Both the position numbers and the translations under genes were made by a program. From positions 13,204-77,203 of the forward strand of contig CAZLMW010000023.1 of assembly GCA_964560875.1 (NCBI GenBank): 64,000 nucleotides of DNA, in the 5' to 3' direction. Positions within the stretch are counted from its first letter, which is position 1; every line of letters begins with the position of its first letter. Source of the DNA: CAZLMW01 sp964560875 (GTDB lineage: Bacteria > Myxococcota_A > UBA9042). Under the pieces are notes generated by a model. The model did not search any database and was not told where the DNA came from. It was given only the letters and a program-made list of their open reading frames with translations. Below are positions 44,601 to 53,669 of this stretch, piece by piece.

Positions 44601-47600
44601 AGCCGTTGGTCGCGTTGCACGAGTCGGTCGTGCACGGGTTGCTGTCGTCGCAATCGACGCTCTGACCGAGGCATTTGCCGGATGCACACTGGGTGTTGGT
44701 GGTGCACTTGCTGCCATCGTCGCAGGCGGTGCCGCTGGGGCGTTCCTTGGTGATGCACTTGCCGGTCGACGATTGGCACGCGACGGTGATGCAGGGCCCG
44801 CTTGTGCCGGGACAGGTGACGACTGTCTTGCTGTCGTATTTGCACTGACCGGACTGGCATGTGAACACGCCGTTGCACTTGTTGCCGTCGTCAAAACCGG
44901 TGCAGTCGCTGTTGGTCTGGCACTGACATTGGCCCTTGCCGACGCATTTGCCGCCGGTGCACGTGTCCCCGGTTGTACAGATATCGCCGTCGTTGCAGGG
45001 GCCGGTGAGGTTCTTCTGCCCGCACGTCCCCTTGCCGTCGCAGGTCGCCTCGGTGCACGTGCTGCCGTCCCCGGAGCAGCCGTGTGACCCCTGGCAGGTG
45101 CCGGACTGACACGTACCGCTGCCGCCGCAGAGGACCGCACCACCGCAGAGGCTTCCGTTGGACGCTGTGGACGCGGCGCATTTACCGGATTTGGCGTCGC
45201 AGGTCGATGCGGTGCAGGGGTTGCCGTCGTCAACGCAGGTGACAACGGTGGCCAGGTCCACAACGCACGTGTTGTTTGTGCAGATGAGCGTGCCGTTGCA
45301 GGCGTTTCCGTCTTCGAACTTGCCGCAATCGGCGGTGGCTGCGCACTGACAGGTGTTGTTTCCGGACTTGCACGTGCCGGATGTACACGTGTCGCCCGCC
45401 GTACACTTGTTGCCGTCATCGCAGATCGCTCCGTCGTTGACGGGGACATGGACGCACCCCTTTGCGCTGTCACAGGAATCGCTCGTGCAGGCCTCGTCAT
45501 CGGCGCATTCGCGGGGCTTGGCGGCGCAGGAACCACTGGCGCACGCGTCACCGACGGTGCAGAGCTTGCCGTCGTCGCAGGACGTGCCGTCTTTTTCGAC
45601 CGTGGCGCCGCACTTGCCCGACTTCGAATCGCACGCTGTGGTCTGGCAGGGACCGTCTTTGCTGGTGTCGCAGACGACCACGGAACCGGACTTGATCGCG
45701 CACTTGCCGGCTTGGCAGGAGAGGGTGCCGTTGCAGAGGTTGCCGTCTTCCTTTGCGGCGCAGTCGCTGTCCTTGGTGCAGTCGCAGGTGTTGAGGCCAT
45801 TGCAGCTGCCATCGAGCAAACACACGTCGCCGGTCGTGCAGCTGTTGCCGTCGTCGCAGGCCTTCGCGGGTGTGACGGCGAATCGGCAACCTGCGGTGGG
45901 ATCGCAGCTGTCGGCTGTGCAGAACTTGCCGTCGTCACAGGTCAAGCTGGCTGTTCCGACGCAGCTGCCGTTGGTGCAAGTGCTGGCTGTGGTGCAGGCG
46001 TTGCCATCATCGCAAACCCCGCCATTGCCGATGCCAGATGTCGCGCACTGACCCGATGAGGGCACGCACGCGACGGTCGTGCAGGGGTTGTCGTCGTCCT
46101 TGCAGGTGATGGCGCTGCCCGGTTTGGCCTCGCACTTGCCAGACGTGCACTGCAGGGTTCCGTTGCACTTGTTGCCGTCGTCCTGCTTGGCGCAGTCGGC
46201 ATCGGTCTGGCACACGCCACACACGTCGTTGCCGCCCTTGCACACGCCCTGATCGCACTTTTCGCCCTGCGTGCACGCGTTGCCGTCGTCGCACTGGTCG
46301 CCGTTGAGGGCGGTGTGCTTGCAACCGGACTTGGGATCGCACGTGTCGAGGCTGCACGGGTTCTTGTCGTCACAAACGAATGTGTCGCCCTTGCAGACGC
46401 CCGACTGGCACCGATCCTGGCTGGTGCAGACGCTGTTGTCGGTGCAGCTGGTCCCCTCCGGGAACGATGTCATCGCGCATTTGCCGGTTTGCGTGTCGCA
46501 GAGGTTGGCGCGGCAGTTGGTGTCGTTTGCCTTGTCGCAGGTGATGACGGTTTTCGGATCCAGCTGGCACTTGTTGGCGACGCAGGTGAGCGTGCCGTTG
46601 CACAGGTTGCTGTCGTTTTTGCAGTCGCTGTTGGTCTTGCAGTCGCAGGCGTTGGTGCCCGGGACACATTGCCCGGCGGCGCACCGGTCGTTGACCGTGC
46701 ACGCGTTGCCGTCGTCGCAGCTCGCGGTGTTGTTGGTGAAGAAGCAGCCGTTGGCGGGCGAGCAGCCGTCGGACGTGCAGGGTTTTTTGTCGTCGCATGT
46801 CTTCTTGGAGCCGCCGCCGCACGTCGTTCCGTTGCAGGTCGTCGCTTCGGTGCAGGCGTCGCTGTCGTCACAGCTGGCCCCGGACGGCTTTTGAACCACG
46901 GTGCACTTGCCGGTCGAGGCCACACAGGAGCTCGTACGGCAGGGCCCATCGTTGCTCGTGTCGCAGGTCACAACCGAGCCCGGCTTGACGCCGCACTTGT
47001 TGTCGACGCACGACGGAACGCCATTGCAGAGGTCCCCATCGTCTTTGCAATCGACGTCTTTGCTGCAGGTACAGACGTCGTTGCCGCCGCCGCACACGCC
47101 CTTGTCGTCGCAGGTTGTCGACTCTGTGCACGCGTCGCCGTCGTCGCAGGCTTTGTTGGCGGTGATGACATGCGTGCACTGCTTGGCCGTCGCATCGCAG
47201 GCGTCGATCGTGCAGACGTTTCCGTCGTCGCACGTCGCCGCCTTGGCCACGCATTTGCCGGTCTGGCAGGTGCCGGGAGTCGGGCAGGAAGCGCCGTCGG
47301 TGCATGTTGAGCCGGCCGGTAGCGCAACAAATCCGCACGTTCCGCTGGCCGGTAGGCAGCGATACGACTGACAGGGGCCGCCGTCCTGGCCGGTGCATTC
47401 GACCGCGTCGCCCTTGGGCACGCAGGCGCCGGCGTCACACTTCAGCGTACCGTTGCACGCGTCTCCGTCGTCAAACGTGGCGCAGTCTGCGTCCTTGGCG
47501 CATTGGCACGCGTTCTTGCCGGCCACGCAGCCATTGGGCCCGCAGGTGTCGCCCTTGGTGCAGGAGTTGCCGTCGTCGCAGGGCACGCCGTCTTCGAGCT

Positions 47601-49734
47601 TGGCGGGTTTGGCGACGCAGCCGGTTTTCGGGTCGCAGCTGTCGATCGAACACGCGTCACCATCATCGCACTGGACCGGTCCGCCGCCCCCACAGCCGCC
47701 GCCTGCGAGGCAACTTTCGCCGGTGGTGCATGGATTTCCGTCGTTGCACGCGAGCTTCTTACCGCCGCCGACCGCCGCCTTGGGCTGATCGACACACTGC
47801 CCGGTTTTGGGCTGGCACACCGTGTCGGCACAGGGGTTTGTCGAGGCCTGGCACGTCACCACGCTGAGCGGGTCCAGGGCGCACTTTCCGGCCGCGCAAA
47901 CCAGCGTGCCGTTGCAGAGGTCGCCGTCTTCCTTGTTCGCGCAATCGGCAGCCTGCAAGCACTCACAGCCGCCGTCGGTGCCCTTGCACTGGCCATCGAC
48001 GCAGGTATCGGACGTTGTGCAGGGGTCCGAGTCATCGCACGTCGTCGCTTCCGATTCGGGGAGCGGCGCGAAATCACAGGTCAGCTCGCCGGCGTCGTCG
48101 AGTTGGCAGCCGTTGATGGTGCACGGGTTGCCGTCGTCACAGGCCTTTGTCTTCTTCGCGACGCACTCGCCTTCGCTGCATGCGCCCTCGATCGCGCACG
48201 GGTTGCCGTCGTCACATGCAGCGCCGTCGATAAGGCCGACGCTCAGGCATGAACCGCCGGGATCGGCCGGATCACACCAGTCGAATGTGCACGGCTTTCC
48301 GTCGTCGCACGTCGAGGCGCCCGGTTTGCATACGCCCGCGAGACAGCTGGACGTCTTGGAGCAGGCCTCACCATCGTCGCAATCCGCGCCATCGACGGAG
48401 TCCGTCCAGGTGCAGCCCGCCGCGAGATCGCATTGGTCGATCGTGCAGGGGTTGCCATCATCGCAGTTGCCGCCGATGCCGTTTTGGCAGTTTCCGCCGG
48501 ACGAGCAGTTGTCGCCCACCGTGCAGGCGTTGCCGTCATCGCAGGGCGCGCCGCTTACAAGCCCCACTTTTGCGCATCCCTTTGCCGTACACAGAGCCAT
48601 CTGGCACTCGCCGCCATCGCCGCAAGGTGTCGCCTTGGACGGGTCGATCGAACAGTTGCCGCCCGTGCATGTGACCTGGCCAAGACATGCGATGACGTCA
48701 CCGCTCGCCTTGATGCAATCGTCGACCGAGGCGCACGCGCACACCGACACGCCGCCGCACACGCCACCGGCACACCGATCGTCCTTGGTGCACTGGTTGC
48801 CGTCGTCGCAGTCTTTTCCATCGCTCGCCGCGTCCACCACGCAGCCTTTCTTCGCGTCGCAGCTACCGGATTGGCAGGCGCCGCCGGTTGCGCACGAGAT
48901 GGTCGCGCCAGAAGTGCACGCGCCACCGCTGCAGAAGTCGCCATTGGTGCAAACAGAGCCGTCGTCGCACGGCGTCTTGTCCGCGAGGTCGTCATAGACG
49001 CAGCCGCCAGAGCTCGGATCGCAGCGGGCCTTCTTGCAGGGCTTGTCGTCCGGACACGTCTTGACGGCCGTGACATCGGTCATGCATTTGCCGGCCGAGC
49101 AGACCAGAGCGCCCACGCACTTGTCGCCCGCTGCTTTGCCCGCGCAGTCCGCGTCCTGGGCGCACTCGCAGACGTTCACGCCGCCGACGCAGGCGCCCGC
49201 TTTGCATGAATCAACCGCTGTGCATGGGTTGCCGTCGTCACAGCCCGCGTTGCCGGGTTCGTGGACGCAGTCGCCGGTGGTTGCGTCGCACCGATCGGTG
49301 GTGCACACCTGCCCGTCATCGCACGACTTGTGCTGCATGGGACGACAGGTCCCGCCACGGCACATCGATTCGCTGGTGCAGGGGTCATCGTCATCGCAGA
49401 CGGCGAACTCAGGAGCGATGCCGACCACGCACGACTTGCGACCCTCGTCGCACGCCGCGATCAGGCACGGACCGGATGCCAGCGGAGCGCACTCGGCGTC
49501 CGACAAACAAATCGGCTGGTCTTTGCCCGGTGGCACAACTTTGTTGGAAACCGGCGACGCGCTTTCGTCGACAGGGGTCGACAACGTCTCGATCGCGGAG
49601 CCGTCGCAGCCGGCGATGCCAAACGATCCGATCGCCACCAGGACGGCCGCGCATGCCAGCTTCAAGGCACACCGCAGCCGTGAATTCAGCGCGGTCGCCA
49701 CAACCGGCATTTGGGGCACGTCGAGTTTGCGCAT
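41692..49734 (-). CDS. giant (~2680-residue) Cys-repeat lipoprotein with two C-terminal jelly-roll domains
   Basis: Reading starts at ATG 49734 (a GTG at 49749 adds five residues). Signal with core LACAAVLVAIGSFGIAGC gives a classical lipobox. Nearly 2200 residues are Cys-repeats alternating CDDGNxCTxxxxCxxGxC units with a second type, CECAQDADCAGKAAGDKC.../CNGTLTC, in regular super-repeats. Near the C-terminus two Cys-poor domains of about 165 residues, LYEETFDDGKANG...EGVYVDDIRVVG and KQNFNSDTAG...QGAWFDDFELGW, look like MAM or choice-of-anchor jelly rolls, separated by more repeats. The stop is 194 bases before the next gene. Probably an extended, disulphide-rich surface fibre; binding partners unknown. 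Confidence 0.88.
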   Translation of the reverse strand: MRKLDVPQMPVVATALNSRLRCALKLACAAVLVAIGSFGIAGCDGSAIETLSTPVDESASPVSNKVVPPGKDQPICLSDAECAPLASGPCLIAACDEGRKSCVVGIAPEFAVCDDDDPCTSESMCRGGTCRPMQHKSCDDGQVCTTDRCDATTGDCVHEPGNAGCDDGNPCTAVDSCKAGACVGGVNVCECAQDADCAGKAAGDKCVGALVCSAGKCMTDVTAVKTCPDDKPCKKARCDPSSGGCVYDDLADKTPCDDGSVCTNGDFCSGGACTSGATISCATGGACQSGSCDAKKGCVVDAASDGKDCDDGNQCTKDDRCAGGVCGGVSVCACASVDDCIKASGDVIACLGQVTCTGGNCSIDPSKATPCGDGGECQMALCTAKGCAKVGLVSGAPCDDGNACTVGDNCSSGGNCQNGIGGNCDDGNPCTIDQCDLAAGCTWTDSVDGADCDDGEACSKTSSCLAGVCKPGASTCDDGKPCTFDWCDPADPGGSCLSVGLIDGAACDDGNPCAIEGACSEGECVAKKTKACDDGNPCTINGCQLDDAGELTCDFAPLPESEATTCDDSDPCTTSDTCVDGQCKGTDGGCECLQAADCANKEDGDLCNGTLVCAAGKCALDPLSVVTCQASTNPCADTVCQPKTGQCVDQPKAAVGGGKKLACNDGNPCTTGESCLAGGGCGGGGPVQCDDGDACSIDSCDPKTGCVAKPAKLEDGVPCDDGNSCTKGDTCGPNGCVAGKNACQCAKDADCATFDDGDACNGTLKCDAGACVPKGDAVECTGQDGGPCQSYRCLPASGTCGFVALPAGSTCTDGASCPTPGTCQTGKCVAKAATCDDGNVCTIDACDATAKQCTHVITANKACDDGDACTESTTCDDKGVCGGGNDVCTCSKDVDCKDDGDLCNGVPSCVDNKCGVKPGSVVTCDTSNDGPCRTSSCVASTGKCTVVQKPSGASCDDSDACTEATTCNGTTCGGGSKKTCDDKKPCTSDGCSPANGCFFTNNTASCDDGNACTVNDRCAAGQCVPGTNACDCKTNSDCKNDSNLCNGTLTCVANKCQLDPKTVITCDKANDTNCRANLCDTQTGKCAMTSFPEGTSCTDNSVCTSQDRCQSGVCKGDTFVCDDKNPCSLDTCDPKSGCKHTALNGDQCDDGNACTQGEKCDQGVCKGGNDVCGVCQTDADCAKQDDGNKCNGTLQCTSGKCEAKPGSAITCKDDDNPCTTVACVPSSGQCATSGIGNGGVCDDGNACTTASTCTNGSCVGTASLTCDDGKFCTADSCDPTAGCRFAVTPAKACDDGNSCTTGDVCLLDGSCNGLNTCDCTKDSDCAAKEDGNLCNGTLSCQAGKCAIKSGSVVVCDTSKDGPCQTTACDSKSGKCGATVEKDGTSCDDGKLCTVGDACASGSCAAKPRECADDEACTSDSCDSAKGCVHVPVNDGAICDDGNKCTAGDTCTSGTCKSGNNTCQCAATADCGKFEDGNACNGTLICTNNTCVVDLATVVTCVDDGNPCTASTCDAKSGKCAASTASNGSLCGGAVLCGGSGTCQSGTCQGSHGCSGDGSTCTEATCDGKGTCGQKNLTGPCNDGDICTTGDTCTGGKCVGKGQCQCQTNSDCTGFDDGNKCNGVFTCQSGQCKYDSKTVVTCPGTSGPCITVACQSSTGKCITKERPSGTACDDGSKCTTNTQCASGKCLGQSVDCDDSNPCTTDSCNATNGCQNPPTSGSLTCDDGDPCTPASVCFNGKCNGIFNQCTCQKDSDCSDDNDKCNGTPSCQSGTCKPKPGTEVKCADSTVACFANECTKATGKCVLQPMKTGTICDDGSKCTGGDVCTLGKCVGIAVNCDDKVSCTSDACDPKAGCINNADASKCSDNNACTLDECDKTTGCKTTAKIGAPCDDKSNCTTGETCQVSPKGPVCGGGIGLACDDNNPCTADSCDASGTTPGCVFKPITGACNDNDACTSGDACTSGKCNGTPKNCADSDPCTNDSCDTKTGACSNVGNSGGPCDDGDKCTTGETCASGSCAGGKPTNCDDGNVCTDDTCPDKNGCKAANNTKACDDGSACTLGDTCGNGSCQSGLTKNCDDNNSCTTDSCDVKTGQCVNQTGNGSCTDGDACTVDTCDLQSGKCTSTIKPGLACDDGNACSSGDVCDAQGKCAGQGGCDDGNACTDDACSGGKCVMTNNTGSCDDGNPCTKDEACKDGACSSPNPVTGCCAKDSDCGDDFPCTTDTCANGQCQVDAVVCKDDGTDCTVEACKNGTCGSFVPGTFAPVVLYEETFDDGKANGIAVTGDNTKVAWTVSKNRSASSPNSHYVGDAAAKNYNAGKSKTTFTLPKISIPAGGDFALSFKYFMAVADGNCDKDRLTITATDGTTTVTDQVCASTATFTDRSISLSDSGKDLRGKVATITFTFDTVDASNNNAEGVYVDDIRVVGTSTAKDCCKGPADCNDGNQCTFDSCDAATGKCKNPPNVNGFCDDGSLCTTQDLCSAQGVCVGVKKSCSDGDACTADDCDPKTGKCSNTAFATHKQNFNSDTAGFSFQSSNNNIKWQLSTLQPSSAPSALYVGNINDSGKHSYNFGATLATATYKQVAIPTGAKTAFVRFKYRFDSAEGPTCANFPLPTDRIQLLVNGQSTEQSCKKTTGYEQISFDLKDHIGKSLTVGFRFVANPLNNNAQGAWFDDFELGWTCQ

Positions 49735-49812
49735 CTTTACCGCCACCACGAGGGTACGGGCACACGTTGCGCGTCACAAGACAGCGGCCTGTTTGGTGAT
49801 ATGTGCGTCGCT

Positions 49813-52314
49813 TCAGTCGATGAACGCTTCGATGGCGTCAACTGCGGCGTCCGGCTTTTCGAGCAGCGGCATCCAGCCCGCGCCCTTGATCTCGCGCAGT
49901 CTGACGTACCGCTTCGTTTTGCCCTTGAGCGCGCCGATCGCAGCCTTGGTCGTCTTGTACCAGGGCGCTGACGTACCGAGCAGCACCAGCGTGCGTCGCC
50001 GGACCTTGCGGATTCGATAGCGTCGAAACTCCGCGCGAATTCGATCGAGGGTGCGAAGTTCGAAGGCGTCGTCGGCGAGGTTGTTCGTCGCGACCCGACG
50101 GCCTTTTTCCCAGTTTGCCAGCAGCCCAGAAAGCGCCGCGCGGAAGACGGTGCGATGACGAACAGCCGGGGGAACACGCCACTGGGCGGTGAAGCCCCAC
50201 GTGAGATCGTCGCGCATCTCGTTGCGAACCTGATCGGACACCTGGCCGATGACCTGCTCGAGCGCTTCACGGGTCGGCCAGAAGGCGCCATGCAAGATGA
50301 CCTTGGAGACGTCGCGCTTGTGCTGGCGGGCGTAGCGCAGGGCGAAGTGGGCGCCGGTGATGTCGGTCATCAGGATCACCGGCCGAACACTGAGGCGCGA
50401 AAGCATCGCTTGAAGCTCGCGATCCTGGTCTTTTCCGCTGACTCGAGCCGCATCGTACGGCCCAGGGGCGCGCTGCATCACGCACACACGGTAGCTGTCG
50501 GCGAGGCGCCAGATCTGCGGAGCGAGGTGCGTTGCGTCGCGGAAAGGCGGTCCGGCGACCACGACGATCGTCTTGCCCTCGCCGGCTTCGAGGTATCCCA
50601 TTTCGCGATCGCCCACGACGAAGCGCCGTGTCCGCGGTTTGACGAGTTCGTGGTCCTGCAGTGCGCGATTCTTCGTCGCCCGGTGCCACGCCAGCCAGCC
50701 AGCGGTGCGCTGGGGACCGCTGTGGAAGGACATGCGGCGGAGGGCGCCGAGCGCGGCAAGGAAGACGTTGTGGTTGGGGTCGCCGAGCAGCTTGGCGACG
50801 GCCGGGATCGCGTTCTGCCACGTATCGACGCGGGCAAGCACCTCAAGGATGGCTAGCCGCTGGTCCTGGTAGGGAACGCCCAACATGCGGCGCAGGAGCT
50901 TGGGGCCTTTCGGATCGCCGACGCCGGCCACGGCACGAAGCGCCCGCAATCGCACCGCAGCGTCCTTATCCTGCGCGGCGACCGTTCGAAGCACGCGAAA
51001 AGTCTTGGGGTCACGTAGGCGCCAGAAGATATCGACGACGGTCTTGCGCAGCTCGGGGTTGGGGTCTTCGAGCAGGTCGAAGAGCATCTGGCGCACCTTG
51101 TCGTTGTACATCGCGACAGCGAGGCGGATGCCGTCGGTGGGGTCGACGAAGCGGCGCTCTTTGACCATCCGCAGCACTTCGTCGCGAACGGAAGGGACGT
51201 TCAGGTGGGTCAACACATCGATCGCGACATGGCGGGTCGCGCGGTTGCCCGATTCGAGCAGACGCACCAGCTCGGGCGCAGCGAGCACCTTGAGATGGTC
51301 GAGGATCTGGAACGCGACTTCGACCCGGTCGCCCTGGGCGGTCGTCAACATGAAGACAGCGGTCTTGACCGAGGGCATCCCCACGGTGCGCAACCCGTCG
51401 AGCACGTATTTTTTCTGGTCTTTGTATTCGAGCGACTCGATGAGCGGTGCGACAGCTGTGTCGCCGCCGATGCCCGCGATCGCGTTGATGAGCTTGATGC
51501 GGAAGCTGAGATTGGCGGCGCTGGCCGCGCGCTGCTCCACGCCAAGTCGTCGAATCAGCAACGGCTCTGCGGGCTTGTGTTTGATCGTCGCGAGCTGGTC
51601 GACGACGTAGAACTGCACGTTGCGGCACTTGCTGTCGATGAGCTCGATGAGACGGGCCTCGATGTCGGGCCAGCGCGCCTGGACCAGCTCGCCGAGAACC
51701 TGGGGAAGCAGATCGCAGTCGGAGCGTTTGCTCATCGACGCGAGCAGGCGGAAGAAGCGGTCGCGGTGTTCGATCTGGCGGCTGACGAACTTGAGCACTC
51801 GGCGCGCCGCTGCGTCGGACAGAGTCGGCTCGTGTTTGATCAAGGCCTCGTACGAGAAGTCCATGAAGCCGAGCAAGAGGTCGACGACCACATCCTGGGT
51901 GTTGGTCGCGGCGGTGAGCTTTGGCAACGCGGATTCGACGGCGGGCCAGGCGGCGTCGCCGAGATCGATCACCGCGTCAACGAGCTTGTAGCGTTCGGGA
52001 CCCGGCTTGGCCTTGAGGATCTTGGCGAGCAGCGGCCGGGCCTGGGCTTGCACCCTCTTGCGACGATGCAGCTCTTGTTTGCTGGGTTTGGCTGGTGCGG
52101 GTTTCGCGGCTGGTTTCGCGCCGGTCTTGGCGGCCACCTTGCTTCCGGCCGCAGCCTTGGTTGCCGGGTTGGCGGCTTTCTTGTCGCTCTTGGTGGCTTT
52201 GGGACCAGCGGACCCGAGCGTTGCGGTCGCGGTCACGAAGACGAAGGCGGCCGCGATGGTGGACACCACGTGCACGCGCCCAATCGGCTTGGAAAGGCGC
52301 GAACTACGCGTCAC
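49813..52314 (-). CDS. exported HEAT-repeat protein with degenerate alpha/beta-hydrolase domain
   Basis: 833 residues from GTG 52314, with GGAGG four bases upstream. A signal-like segment (VVSTIAAAFVFVTATATLGSA) is followed by an Ala/Lys-rich linker. Residues about 100-570 are helical HEAT-like repeats (VAPLIESLEYKDQKKYVLDGL, LEDPNPELRKTVVDIFWRL). The C-terminal 240 residues follow an alpha/beta-hydrolase pattern (IVVVAGPPFRDATHLAPQIW, VILHGAFW), but the nucleophile elbow reads TDITG with Ile652 in the Ser place, and the usual catalytic His position is Trp814 in GAGWMP. It is therefore probably a non-enzymatic binding fold. The role is unknown; scaffold or sensor is inferred. Confidence 0.75.
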   Translation of the reverse strand: MTRSSRLSKPIGRVHVVSTIAAAFVFVTATATLGSAGPKATKSDKKAANPATKAAAGSKVAAKTGAKPAAKPAPAKPSKQELHRRKRVQAQARPLLAKILKAKPGPERYKLVDAVIDLGDAAWPAVESALPKLTAATNTQDVVVDLLLGFMDFSYEALIKHEPTLSDAAARRVLKFVSRQIEHRDRFFRLLASMSKRSDCDLLPQVLGELVQARWPDIEARLIELIDSKCRNVQFYVVDQLATIKHKPAEPLLIRRLGVEQRAASAANLSFRIKLINAIAGIGGDTAVAPLIESLEYKDQKKYVLDGLRTVGMPSVKTAVFMLTTAQGDRVEVAFQILDHLKVLAAPELVRLLESGNRATRHVAIDVLTHLNVPSVRDEVLRMVKERRFVDPTDGIRLAVAMYNDKVRQMLFDLLEDPNPELRKTVVDIFWRLRDPKTFRVLRTVAAQDKDAAVRLRALRAVAGVGDPKGPKLLRRMLGVPYQDQRLAILEVLARVDTWQNAIPAVAKLLGDPNHNVFLAALGALRRMSFHSGPQRTAGWLAWHRATKNRALQDHELVKPRTRRFVVGDREMGYLEAGEGKTIVVVAGPPFRDATHLAPQIWRLADSYRVCVMQRAPGPYDAARVSGKDQDRELQAMLSRLSVRPVILMTDITGAHFALRYARQHKRDVSKVILHGAFWPTREALEQVIGQVSDQVRNEMRDDLTWGFTAQWRVPPAVRHRTVFRAALSGLLANWEKGRRVATNNLADDAFELRTLDRIRAEFRRYRIRKVRRRTLVLLGTSAPWYKTTKAAIGALKGKTKRYVRLREIKGAGWMPLLEKPDAAVDAIEAFID

Positions 52315-52463
52315 GAGTCCTCCGATCACAGCTGCCTCCAGGGACGGTTCGACGGCGCAAGTGTGCGGCGGCGCGGGCCAAGGATACAACGCGCCGCGCA
52401 CGTTGCCCAACGGATGGCCGGACCATGATTAATAGCATGTTATTGTTGATGAATTCGCCTGCT

Positions 52464-52546
52464 GCCTCCCCGCGAGGCCCTTGCAAATGAAAGCCAGTGG
52501 TCCGACGTCCGGCCGGCGACTCATCAAGACGCCTGAACGGACCACT
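52464..52546 (-). repeat. dispersed two-hairpin repeat, copy A
   Basis: Contains GCCTCCCCGCGAGGCCC, the spacer TTGCAAATGAAAG and a 51-base hairpin bounded by AGTGGTCCG (52496-52504) and CGGACCACT (52538-52546). It matches the reverse complement of copy C at 63911-64000 almost throughout. Copy A ends two bases before the stop codon of the HTH gene that reads towards it. Confidence 0.8.
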
Positions 52547-52548
52547 AG

Positions 52549-53151
52549 CTAGCGCCGTCGGGCGGCTTTGCGCTGGTTGCGAATCTCGCGGTAGGTCAGG
52601 ACGTCTTCGCGAGCGAGTATCCAGAGCCGGCCGTGCTGCTCACCGCGGATCTTGCCGGTGCGCACCGAGTTGATGACGGCCTGCCGCGTGATGCCGAGCA
52701 AGTTCATGGCCTCGCCGACCGTTACGATCTTCTCGGTCGTCAACTGACCCTTTGGAGGCCCGGACGCTTCGCCGCGTTCCTGCACCGTCGCCCGCAGCGC
52801 ACGAGGCACGACCTCAAGGTCGACTTCGCCCGGTTTGGGTTCGATCGCGCCCTCGGCGACGCCGGCGCGGTACACGAGATCGTGCGCGACTTTGACCGCG
52901 GGGAGCTCACCCGCACCGGGCGCCAGGGGGCTCATGCCGCCGTAGATGGGGGAGTCGTGGGCGAGCACGCGGCCGACCAGTTCGTTGTAGCCCTGGCCTT
53001 GCGCGAGTCGGAGGGCGATGTCGGCGATGAACGCTCGGATCGGCGCCGCGACTTCACGCAGGTCAACCGTCGCACCCGACACGAGTCGATAACTGTCGAG
53101 GAGATCGACGCCGTCGAGCGGGTTGGTTGGATCCTGGTCAGCCCTGTGCAT
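52549..53151 (-). CDS. DNA-binding protein with excisionase/MerR-like helix-turn-helix
   Basis: 200 residues; GGAG lies five bases before ATG 53151. The C-terminal 60 residues (VTVGEAMNLLGITRQAVINSVRTGKIRGEQHGRLWILAREDVLTYREIR) are a winged helix-turn-helix of the excisionase/MerR-like type. The N-terminal 130 residues are helical and not recognised. The upstream region has a near-palindrome CTATCA/TGATAA inside the promoter spacer, suggesting self-repression. Flanked on both sides by hairpin repeats, but no integrase is nearby. Confidence 0.75.
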   Translation of the reverse strand: MHRADQDPTNPLDGVDLLDSYRLVSGATVDLREVAAPIRAFIADIALRLAQGQGYNELVGRVLAHDSPIYGGMSPLAPGAGELPAVKVAHDLVYRAGVAEGAIEPKPGEVDLEVVPRALRATVQERGEASGPPKGQLTTEKIVTVGEAMNLLGITRQAVINSVRTGKIRGEQHGRLWILAREDVLTYREIRNQRKAARRR

Positions 53152-53216
53152 TCACGCTCCGATGAGCCCAGACAGCGTATCAAAGGTGCTGTCAGGATGT
53201 CGTGCTTGATGACACG

Positions 53217-53244
53217 GATCTATCAGCGGCTTGATAAGTGTCAA
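53217..53244 (-). promoter_or_regulatory. promoter with internal inverted repeat for the HTH gene
   Basis: On the minus strand TTGACA (53244-53239), 16 bases, TAGATC (53222-53217). The spacer and -10 contain CTATCAGCGGCTTGATAAG (53220-53238), arms CTATCA and TGATAA. CTTGAT/ATCAAG half-sites recur on both sides (near 53205 and 53260). A bound HTH protein would block RNA polymerase. Confidence 0.45.
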
Positions 53245-53404
53245 GAACAGCCGCGATCAAGTCGCTACCCGACCAATCACAAATGTGGCTAGTGTCTCGT
53301 TGCAGGGGGAACCGACGAGTTGACGGCGACGAGACACAGCCGCGCAGCGGAGGTTGGGGTGAGGCACGAAAACGACGCCCACTGCTGCCAAACAACGCGG
53401 GACG

Positions 53405-53626
53405 AGGGGCCTCCCCCGCCAGGCCCCTGCGAATGAAAGCAAGAGCGCCGATCGGGAATCGGCGCTCTCGGATGGGGAACGCCACGAAAATGACACTTTT
53501 CGGGCGTGGGGACGCTCATAGTCCCCCAACCAAATAGCAATTATGCACCGAGAAGCATTGCTGTTCGGTGCTGTAGTGGTCCGATGTCCGACCGGCGACT
53601 CATCAAAACTCCTGAAATGGACCACT
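53405..53626 (+). repeat. dispersed two-hairpin repeat, copy B, split by about 135 bp
   Basis: The first half, AGGGGCCTCCCCCGCCAGGC and spacer GCGAATGAAAG, is at 53405-53439; the second hairpin, AGTGGTCCG...TGGACCACT, is at 53575-53626. Between them sit a perfect 11-bp hairpin AGAGCGCCGAT/ATCGGCGCTCT (53442-53468) and smaller inverted repeats. In the other copies the halves are adjacent. No gene lies in 53152-53669. Confidence 0.7.
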
Positions 53627-53669
53627 ACCTGCCAGCCGCGGAAGGCGGCGCAAACGGCAGGGGAAGACG

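Noticed and set aside
52549..53151. Excisionase-like gene as part of an integrated prophage or ICE
   Set aside because: No integrase, phage structural gene, attachment-site duplication or tRNA target is nearby.
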